Shown here in pieces: positions 57,467 through 64,000 of a stretch of DNA of 64,000 nucleotides. The stretch comes from Diplocloster agilis (GTDB lineage Bacteria; Bacillota; Clostridia; Lachnospirales; Lachnospiraceae), in assembly GCF_019042275.1 (NCBI RefSeq), contig NZ_JAHQCW010000005.1, forward strand, positions 62,001 to 126,000. Reading direction: 5' to 3'. How positions within the stretch are numbered: position 1 is the stretch's first letter; the number at the start of each line of letters is the position of its first letter. Under the pieces are notes generated by a model. The model saw only the letters and a program-made list of their open reading frames with translations. It did no database searches and was not told the origin of the DNA. Made by a program: the position numbers and the translations under genes.

Positions 57467-59343
57467 ATCTTTCCCTCCCCACAAGGATCCACAGATCCTC
57501 CAATGATCACCACCGCTCCGCCTTGGGTGCTGTTACTGACATCAAATATAGCATTATGCTGATCATACATTTTCAGGCGTATATAGATATTAAGAAGTCC
57601 AAGGCCCCCCATTTCCAACTGCATAGGAACATCACCTGCTATGATATTGTCGCGGTAGTGATGAAGTTCTTCTTTCAGATGGTCCATATAATTTTGTGCG
57701 AACCCGGAGCCGTTGTCCGACACGGTGATTTTCCAGCATCCGTGTTCGATCCGGCCCACCACCGATACCTTCCAGGGGGGTTCCGTATCCTGAAATCCAT
57801 GATTGATACTATTCTCGATGATGGGTTGCAGGATTAGTTTCGGTACGGAGATCTCAAGCATATCTGAAGCAATGTCAAAATAAAATTCCAGCAAATCCTG
57901 GTAGCGCCATTTCGTCAAATTGAGATAATTCTGCGCGTGTTTTAACTCATCTTTCAGAGTTATGTGCGTATTCTTGTAGGAAGCAGTGTACCGGAGCATG
58001 TCGGACAACTGGGCGCACATGGTTACAATCTGCCGGTTGTCGATCTCCACGCCAACGGAACTGATCGCCATCAGGGAATTGAATAAAAAATGGGGGTTCA
58101 TCTGTGCCTGCAGAGCCAGAAGCTGTGCATGGCTTTCGCTGATACGGGCCTGCAACGTCTGTTTGACAGACTCATTTAACCGTTCCAGGGTATCGTGAAA
58201 TGCCTGGTTTAACAGGATGATTTCATTGTTCTCCCCCCGGTTATCGATATCCAGGGAAAAATTGTCTATCGAGACTTTGCTGAGTGAATTGCGCAGCTCA
58301 CGGATCGGCATCGTGAGCGATTTGGTAATCGCTGAGGTTAACAGCAGAGTAATGAGAATAAGCAGCCCCCCGGCGATACAGATCAGACGCTGAAACGTAT
58401 AGACAGGTTTCATAAAATCGGCCCTGGGCAGCGCTGTTACCACGGTCCATCCGGTGTATGAGGAAGAAGTAAAGTTTACCAGTTCATCTATATCCGTAAC
58501 CGGGTTTCGTACGATACTTCCCGGAACCATCTCACTATCCCGGACCAGGTTTTTAAAATGCAAAATCTCTTCTGCATTTGCATCGATAGGATAAATCAGG
58601 TCGTTGTTTTGATTCAGTACGATCACTTTAAAATTTGTTATATCATCTACCCCGCAGATGTCCTCGATTTTACGATAAGACTGCTGCACCTCCACCACAC
58701 CCAAGGTTTCCCCCGTCTGGTAAGAACGTAGGGCTGATTCTCCCGAATCCGACGGAAAGGATGACATGGTGGCGTTAATAGTCCTGGCCACTGAGATCAC
58801 CATGCCGGAATCTGTTTCTTTGAGCCACTCATCCATGTGGGGTGTCCGTATCAGGCATTTTCCGTCCAACTGTAACACCTCATGGATCCATTCCCCCTTA
58901 AGCCCTTCCTGAATAGAGGTTGAATTCTCCACCACGGATCCCACGGAGAGAAAGTTGCAGCCATTGTTAAAGACGGATACCCTTCGGCTGATGTCTTTGG
59001 GGCTGTTGATCGACATGAGAGTTTCCTGAACACGGAACTTTGACGGCCGGTTCTCATCAAAATAATTGCCCTCAGTGCTTTTATACTGCAGGGCATCGTA
59101 CATAATATCCTGAATCTGCTTGCTGAAGACTACCTGGGCGGTCACCTGATCTAATTCCTTTACAGTACTGTCCAGCTGAGAAGTGATATTTGCCATCCGC
59201 TGCTGCATATTCGTGTCTTCCTTCTCCTTGAGCATCCTGCTGACATACACAAAAGAAAATACCATTATCAGTATGATTACAAGAATAATCAGTATGGAAT
59301 AATAGACGAACATCTTTTTTTGAAAACTGTTCCTGCGTGACAT
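57460..59343 (-). CDS. YesM-family sensor histidine kinase
   Basis: A 627-residue membrane sensor kinase. First helix about residues 12-35, extracytoplasmic sensor 40-315, second helix about 318-340, HAMP 341-395, then the internal His motif 'MNPHFLFNSLMAIS' and HATPase ('ENSINHGF', 'VSDNGSGF', 'GGLGLLNIYIRLKM'). ATG 59343 is chosen, with AGGG 8 bases upstream; upstream in-frame codons form a hydrophobic stretch but lack a ribosome site. It should sense the sugar imported by operon 3 and phosphorylate the adjacent YesN. Confidence 0.9.
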   Translation of the reverse strand: MSRRNSFQKKMFVYYSILIILVIILIMVFSFVYVSRMLKEKEDTNMQQRMANITSQLDSTVKELDQVTAQVVFSKQIQDIMYDALQYKSTEGNYFDENRPSKFRVQETLMSINSPKDISRRVSVFNNGCNFLSVGSVVENSTSIQEGLKGEWIHEVLQLDGKCLIRTPHMDEWLKETDSGMVISVARTINATMSSFPSDSGESALRSYQTGETLGVVEVQQSYRKIEDICGVDDITNFKVIVLNQNNDLIYPIDANAEEILHFKNLVRDSEMVPGSIVRNPVTDIDELVNFTSSSYTGWTVVTALPRADFMKPVYTFQRLICIAGGLLILITLLLTSAITKSLTMPIRELRNSLSKVSIDNFSLDIDNRGENNEIILLNQAFHDTLERLNESVKQTLQARISESHAQLLALQAQMNPHFLFNSLMAISSVGVEIDNRQIVTMCAQLSDMLRYTASYKNTHITLKDELKHAQNYLNLTKWRYQDLLEFYFDIASDMLEISVPKLILQPIIENSINHGFQDTEPPWKVSVVGRIEHGCWKITVSDNGSGFAQNYMDHLKEELHHYRDNIIAGDVPMQLEMGGLGLLNIYIRLKMYDQHNAIFDVSNSTQGGAVVIIGGSVDPCGEGKIC

Positions 59344-59479
59344 CTGGGTTACCCTGCCCTCTCTTAATCTCCTGCGTAATAATATAAAAAATCCATACAA
59401 ATTGCATGTACATAAAAAGAATATAAAAAAATTGTATGTCCCGGGATAGGATCTTGTCAAGTATCTTTGCAGTTAAAAA

Positions 59480-59585
59480 AATCCATGGCCGGAAAAAAAT
59501 CAGTCCATTCCATACGAACAGCAGAATGGATATAATCAGTATATTAAATATACTGGTACACACAAATGACCAGAATTGAGAAGGA
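59480..59585 (+). promoter_or_regulatory. Twin promoter region A (isomerase-like gene)
   Basis: TATAAT at 59531-59536 with weak TTCCAT at 59508-59513 (17-bp spacer). The block AAAAAAATCAGTCCATTCC plus ATACG just over the -35 box, and CCAGAATTGAGAAGGA near the end, are shared with 61156-61265. A poor -35 box covered by a conserved block is typical for AraC-type activation. It is also divergent to the YesM/YesN genes. Confidence 0.78.
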
Positions 59586-59637
59586 GTGATAGGATTCAAC
59601 CATTTACAAAAAACAGAACAGCAGGAGGATATGTAAA

Positions 59638-61144
59638 TTGGAAAAATTGAAACAAACAAAACCGGCAAGAATCGGAATCTATACGATGGGATTAAAACAT
59701 TATTGGGACCAGTTTCCGGGGCTTCGGGAACGAGTGGTCGAATATGCGGAATTTATCGCTGATAAGGTCCGCGAAATCAACGGTACCCGGGTTTTCTTCT
59801 ACGGTCTGGTGGATTGTGCTAAGCGGGGAGTGGAGGCAGGAGAATACTTTAATACACATAACGTAGATCTTATATTTGCTCATGCCGGCACCTATATAGA
59901 TAGCGCTTCCATTCTGCCGGTTCATCAGATTTGCAAAGCTGCGGTCGTCATTTTGAACCTGCAGCCCACCGCTAAAATCAACTATGCCAGAACAACTACC
60001 GGCGAGTGGCTGGCCCACTGTGGGGCATGTCCGGTACCGGAGATATCGAATGCCTTCAATCGCTCTGGTATCGACTGCCACATTATCAATGGGCTGTTGG
60101 GCCTTAATTATACTCCTGAGATCTCCCTGACCGATGAGAACACGGCTTCACGCCCGGAAGCAGTCAGGGCCTTCAAACAGATCGAGGAGTGGGTGCTTGC
60201 CGCCAGTGTGAAAAGTGGACTTGCCAATGCAAGGTTTGGTTTCCTGGGAAATACGTACAATGGGATGCTGGACATGTACAGTGATTTCACCATGTTTCAG
60301 GGACAGACAGGAGCTCACCTGGAAGTATTGGAGATGTGTGATCTGAACCGTATGCTGGAAACCGTAACCGATCAGGAAGTGGAAGCCAAGAAAGAGGAAA
60401 TCGCCGAATTTTTCATCATCAGCGAAGATTCTCCCTCAGATCCTTTGGCTAAAAAACCTACACCAGAACAGCTGGAATGGACAGCGAAGGTGGCTGCAGC
60501 TCAGGAAAAGCTGGTGAAAGAATACGACCTGGACGCTCTGACCTACTACTATCATGGAACGCGCGGCGGATACTATGAAAAAATACAGGGCGGTTTTATC
60601 GTAGGCCACTCTCTGCTCACCGCAAAAGGAATTCCCTGTGCCGGGGAAGGAGACTTAAAGACCTGTCTGGCCATGAAAATCTGTGATATTGTAAACAGGG
60701 GCGGCAGTTTCTGCGAGATCGTCGTCACCGATTATGAGGACGGTACAAATACTATTGGGTCATGACGGTCCTTTCCATCTGGCCATCGCCAACGGCAAGC
60801 CCATTCTGCGGGGCATGGGTCTGTACCATGGCAAACAGGGAACCGGAGTTTCCGTCGAGGCGAAAGTAAAGGCCGGAGATATTACCAATCTGGGCTGTAC
60901 CCAGACCATAGATGGAAAGCTTAAGTTTATCATTACGGAAGCAGAGGCCACCAACGGTAGCATCATGACGATAGGGAATACCCAGACTCCGGTAAGATTC
61001 CACAAAGATCCGGATGCGTATATGGACGAATGGTTCGCCCAGGCGCCGACTCATCACTTCGCCATGAGTGTGGGCCATAACGCCTCTCTTTTCGAAAAAA
61101 TCGCGGTATTGTTAGAAATTCCGGCTGTAGTACTGGACCGGTAA
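59638..61144 (+). pseudogene. L-fucose/L-arabinose isomerase-like gene with a frameshift
   Basis: Two overlapping frames together encode one protein of about 500 residues of the fucose/arabinose isomerase superfamily. The first (59638-60765) begins at TTG behind AGGAGG and includes 'TMGLKHYWDQFPGL', 'FFYGLVDC' and 'GDLKTCLAMKI'. The second (to 61144) continues with 'LLGHDGPFHLAIANGKPILRGMGLYHGKQGTGVSVEAKVK'. At 60747-60749 (ACAAATACT) one extra A shifts the frame; removing it restores DGT-ILLGHDGP. Such enzymes interconvert aldoses and ketoses. Translation would stop at 60765, losing the C-terminal third unless this is a sequence error. Confidence 0.82.
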
Positions 61145-61155
61145 ATGAGTAAAAA

Positions 61156-61265
61156 TAATCCATGTCCTCAAAAAAATCAGTCCATTCCATACGGATGACA
61201 GATCGAATATAATCAGTATAACAAATTCACTGGCAAACACACAGACGGCCAGAATTGAGAAGGAG
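61156..61265 (+). promoter_or_regulatory. Twin promoter region B (binding-protein gene)
   Basis: TATAAT at 61208-61213 with TTCCAT at 61185-61190, again a 17-bp spacer. About three quarters of positions match region A (59480-59585), best across the -35 block and the ribosome site. The binding protein therefore has its own copy of the same regulated promoter. Confidence 0.78.
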
Positions 61266-61275
61266 GAATATTTTC

Positions 61276-62649
61276 ATGAAAACAAAGAAACATTTACGCA
61301 TGGTATCGCTGCTGATGACGCTCGTGCTCACTATGGCACTGGTTCTGACCGGATGCGGCTCCAAGACTGAAGAACAACCAGCCGCAGCGCCTGAAGGCGA
61401 TACAGAGCAGACGGTTGCCCCGGCCGAAACGGCAGCTTCCCAGGGCAAGAGTGATTCCCCGGTGACCCTGACATTCTCCACATTCAACCAGTGGTACAAT
61501 GACGGGCTCAAAGCCAGCATCGCAAAATACGAAGAGATCTCCGGAAACAAAGTGGAAGTCCAGGTCTACCCGGATGACCAGTTCACGAACCTGATCATGA
61601 CCAAGATGGCAACCGGCGATGTGCCGGATATTATCGGGATACATCCCAATACCACCATGTGGCCGGCCCTGATCGACAAGGTAGAGCCTCTGGAAGGGGA
61701 GTGGGCCGACAAACTGTTACCCTCCACCAAGGCCAATGTAGTTCGGGAGAGTGACGGCAAAGTGGTATCCGCGCCTTACGGCGCCTGCTCAAGCCTGGGG
61801 GCGACCTACAACAAGAAAGTATTTGAAGATGCAGGGATCCAGCTGCCGCTCAAGAGCTATGATGAACTTCTGGATGCCTGCGAAAAGTTAAAGCAAAACG
61901 GAGTTACCCCTATTTATATGCCCAATAAAGATAACTGGACTGCTCAGATTTTCATGCTTTGCAGCTTGAACTCCGTATTCGAGAAGGACAGCACTTTGGG
62001 CGAAAAGATTATGGCCAATGAGATCAAACCTTCTCAGGTGCCTGAAATCGTAGATTTATGCAAACGCCTGGTAGAACTCAAGGATAAGGGTTACATGAAT
62101 GACGATCTGAATTCTGCAACCTTTGACATGGGTATTGCAGCCGTGGCTAACGGTGAAGCCGGCATGTTCCTGGATGGTGACTGGGGGTATGCGGACTATG
62201 AGAAAGACTATGCAGATCAGCTATCTAACATTGGTTTCATGCCGATCACGCTGGCTGACGACTACATCTTTGCGGACATCGGCTCCTCTGGCTACGGTCT
62301 GTGGGTTCCTACCGACGCGGCTCACAAGGAGGCGGCGCTGGAATTCGTCGACATCTTCATGAGCGAAGAAGTTCTGCAGGTGATGTATGAGAAGATTCCC
62401 GGTATCTGTCCCATTGAAGGATATGATGTCAACATGAGTTCCTGGAATGAAGAAATGTTAAAATATGCCGAGACACTCCCTACACAGGACGACTTCAAGG
62501 GAAGTTACCTGCCCGGATTTAATGTGGGTAACTTCAGTAACTATATTCAGGCCATGCTGGCCGGCCAATCGGTAGAGCAGGCACTTGATGACTGGTATAA
62601 CGATTACGCACAGTTAAATAAAGCCAGTAAAACGCCGGGTTTTGAATAA
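61276..62649 (+). CDS. Sugar ABC transporter solute-binding lipoprotein
   Basis: A 457-residue binding protein of operon 3. The signal peptide ends with lipobox VLTGC (LVLTGCGSK, Cys near residue 27), followed by a Glu/Pro/Ala linker. The binding fold shows 'TLTFSTFNQWYNDGLKASIAKYEEISGNKVEVQVYPDDQF', 'PYGACSSLGATYNKKVFEDAGIQLP' and 'GEAGMFLDGDWGYADYEKDY'. The start at 61276 has AGGAGG upstream. A hairpin after the stop separates it from the permeases. Confidence 0.94.
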   Translation: MKTKKHLRMVSLLMTLVLTMALVLTGCGSKTEEQPAAAPEGDTEQTVAPAETAASQGKSDSPVTLTFSTFNQWYNDGLKASIAKYEEISGNKVEVQVYPDDQFTNLIMTKMATGDVPDIIGIHPNTTMWPALIDKVEPLEGEWADKLLPSTKANVVRESDGKVVSAPYGACSSLGATYNKKVFEDAGIQLPLKSYDELLDACEKLKQNGVTPIYMPNKDNWTAQIFMLCSLNSVFEKDSTLGEKIMANEIKPSQVPEIVDLCKRLVELKDKGYMNDDLNSATFDMGIAAVANGEAGMFLDGDWGYADYEKDYADQLSNIGFMPITLADDYIFADIGSSGYGLWVPTDAAHKEAALEFVDIFMSEEVLQVMYEKIPGICPIEGYDVNMSSWNEEMLKYAETLPTQDDFKGSYLPGFNVGNFSNYIQAMLAGQSVEQALDDWYNDYAQLNKASKTPGFE

Positions 62650-62667
62650 TTGTTGTATTGACGGAAT

Positions 62668-62701
62668 GGGGCTGTCGCCCTTACGCGACAGCCCTGTTTT
62701 T
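62668..62701 (+). terminator. Partial terminator between binding protein and permeases
   Basis: GGGCTGTCGC-ccttac... pairs with GCGACAGCCC and is followed by TGTTTTTG. It would cut permease expression relative to the binding protein. The permease ribosome site (AAAGGAG) follows 3 bases later. Confidence 0.8.
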
Positions 62702-62720
62702 GAAAGGAGATCTCATATAA

Positions 62721-63602
62721 ATGAGTAGAAAAAAGATCTATTCAAAATGGTTTGCCGCTCCGGCCCTGATTTTCTTTTCCCTGTTTTTTATCCTGCCGAA
62801 CCTGTTTGGGTTAGTGTTTGCGTTTACGGACTGGTCCATCTTCTATGTGGGATTCGATCAGGTGAATTTTATTGGACTGGACAATTTTAAGCAGCTTTTT
62901 AGCGAGAGGCTGTTACTGAAAGCAGCAGGGAATACCTTTTATTTTGCTATCGTAACGGTAGTGTTCAAGAATGTGATTGGTCTGGCCCTGGCTTTGCTGG
63001 TAAACAGGCCGTTCAAGACTAAGAATTATCTGCGCAGTGTATTCTTTCTGCCTTCCATCCTGAGTACTATGGTGGTCGCGATTGTATTCTCCGCCATCTA
63101 TAATCCACAGTCCGGGATCTTAAATGGGTTCCTGAATAACGTGGGGCTGGGCTTTTTGGCTCAGGAGTGGCTTACTAATCCAAAGATCGCCATGACATCG
63201 ATCTGCGCGATGGAAATCTGGCAGGGAACAGGGCTTACGATGCTTATCTATCTGGCGGGACTTCAGACGGTTCCCAAGGAGTATTATGAATCTGCAGATC
63301 TGGATGGGACTACCGGATTCCAGAAGTTTCGCTATATCACAGTCCCTCTGATCCTCCCCACCTTCACGGTAAATATAACACTGACGCTTATAAACGGCTT
63401 GAAAGTATTTGGCCAGGTCTATGCCCTTACCTCCGGCGGACCGGCGGATGCCACACAGGTATTTCAGACCTTTGTATACAAATATTTCAGCCAGGGGCTT
63501 CTGGGTTATTCCTCAGCAGCGGGCTTGGTGTTCACGGTGGTCATCATGGTGGTTAGCCTGACGCTGACCTCAGTTATGAGAAAGAAGGAGGTGTCATACT
63601 GA
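62721..63602 (+). CDS. Sugar ABC transporter permease, MalF/UgpA type
   Basis: A 293-residue permease with six helices. The EAA loop reads EYYESADLDGTTGFQKFRYITVPLI (about residues 190-214), and the later 'LTSGGPADATQVFQTFVYKYFS' is typical. Its stop overlaps the start of the second permease (ATGA). No ATPase gene is visible. Confidence 0.94.
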   Translation: MSRKKIYSKWFAAPALIFFSLFFILPNLFGLVFAFTDWSIFYVGFDQVNFIGLDNFKQLFSERLLLKAAGNTFYFAIVTVVFKNVIGLALALLVNRPFKTKNYLRSVFFLPSILSTMVVAIVFSAIYNPQSGILNGFLNNVGLGFLAQEWLTNPKIAMTSICAMEIWQGTGLTMLIYLAGLQTVPKEYYESADLDGTTGFQKFRYITVPLILPTFTVNITLTLINGLKVFGQVYALTSGGPADATQVFQTFVYKYFSQGLLGYSSAAGLVFTVVIMVVSLTLTSVMRKKEVSY

Positions 63603-64000
63603 TGAGTCCCAAGAAAAGATTCCAAAAGCTTCTGCTGGAAATCGGGGCCGTCGTCCTCAGCCTGATCTATATTATCCCGGCCTGGATGGTGCTGGTGAAC
63701 TCCTTCAAAGAAAAGAAGGAAGCGAATAAGTTCGACCTGGGGCTGCCAAAAGAGTTCCATTTTGAAAATTACTTGAGAGTGTTTCAAGAAGGGAATATCA
63801 TGCGGTCGCTCTTCAACGGTTTGCTGATCGCTACGGTTGGCGTGGTAGCGGTGATTCTCATTTCCTCACTGGCCGCTTTTTATATCGCCCGGGCGAAAAA
63901 CAGAATGGCTAATGGATTTTATATGTATTTTATATCAGGCATGCTTATACCCGTGGCTATGATACCCACCTATATTATCCTGCTGCTATTGAAACTGAAC
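63602..64000 (+). CDS. Sugar ABC transporter permease, MalG/UgpE type, start only
   Basis: The first 133 residues of the partner permease; the gene runs off the right edge. Visible are the first helix ('VVLSLIYIIPAWMVLVNSFKEKKEANKF'), the loop 'LPKEFHFENYLRVFQEGN' and the second and third helices ('LLIATVGVVAVILISSLAAFYIARAKN', 'MLIPVAMIPTYIILLLLKLN'). The EAA loop lies beyond the window. Confidence 0.92.
   Translation, partial: MSPKKRFQKLLLEIGAVVLSLIYIIPAWMVLVNSFKEKKEANKFDLGLPKEFHFENYLRVFQEGNIMRSLFNGLLIATVGVVAVILISSLAAFYIARAKNRMANGFYMYFISGMLIPVAMIPTYIILLLLKLN

Overview
The window looks like chromosome from a gut-type Clostridia, most likely Lachnospiraceae (Clostridium cluster XIVa). This is inferred from gene families, not from a marker gene. 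Supporting traits are strong AGGAGG ribosome sites with frequent GTG/TTG starts, a T-box leader on tyrS, several YesM/YesN two-component pairs next to sugar ABC transporters that lack their own ATPase, CotH- and Spo0A-type domains, and a Firmicutes siphophage tail module. No rRNA, tRNA or CRISPR array was recognised.

Layout. 1-7212 is the right end of a prophage or phage-like tail cluster: tape measure end, distal tail protein, tail-associated protein, BppU-like protein, a collagen-like fibre, a coiled-coil membrane protein and a holin. The fibre gene carries a perfect 56-bp inverted repeat whose second copy sits on an oppositely oriented, promoterless fibre C-terminus (5599-6352). This is the layout of an invertible, phase-variable tail fibre. 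No endolysin and no recombinase are in view. 7197-7666 holds two small minus-strand genes. 7990-9896 is a redox island (ferredoxin-nitroreductase, ArsR regulator, EFR1 flavodoxin-ferredoxin). 9923-11719 is a consensus promoter, tyrosine T-box and tyrS. 11992-14013 is a MerR regulator and a dihydrodipicolinate-reductase-like dehydrogenase.

14268-21443 is sugar operon 1: solute-binding lipoprotein, two permeases, GH172 enzyme, YesM kinase, YesN regulator. 21513-27780 is mixed: a 32-residue membrane peptide, a transposase scrap, CutC, a DUF3789 peptide, an orphan pilin-like protein, a CmpB-type membrane protein, threonine aldolase, an FAD oxidoreductase and rhamnose mutarotase. 27907-31549 (minus) is the VTC polyphosphate polymerase / DUF4956 / CotH kinase cluster. 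31757-31996 is a very long GC-rich palindrome. 32066-33825 is a two-gene Ku-ligase NHEJ operon. It is followed by a receiver-less Spo0A-like regulator, an XRE regulator, a GNAT and a PAS-GGDEF diguanylate cyclase.

37716-51477 is sugar operon 2 and its divergent partner: GH43 on minus; LacI regulator, binding protein, two permeases, MFS carrier, GH78-like enzyme and a 1467-residue GH106/(alpha/alpha)6 fusion on plus. This suggests use of rhamnose- and arabinose-containing plant glycans. 51565-55846 is a hybrid histidine kinase and a regulator with two GntR-type helix-turn-helix domains. 55913-64000 is sugar operon 3: YesM/YesN on minus, and on plus a frameshifted fucose/arabinose-isomerase-like gene, binding protein and permeases running off the window. 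The isomerase and the binding protein each sit behind a copy of the same roughly 110-bp promoter region.

Several non-coding structures recur: a 17-nt hairpin placed just before the ribosome site of three unrelated genes, an interspersed element around a GAGTTTCGCAAGCGAAACTC hairpin, and a 22-bp block repeated before the binding protein and permease of operon 2.
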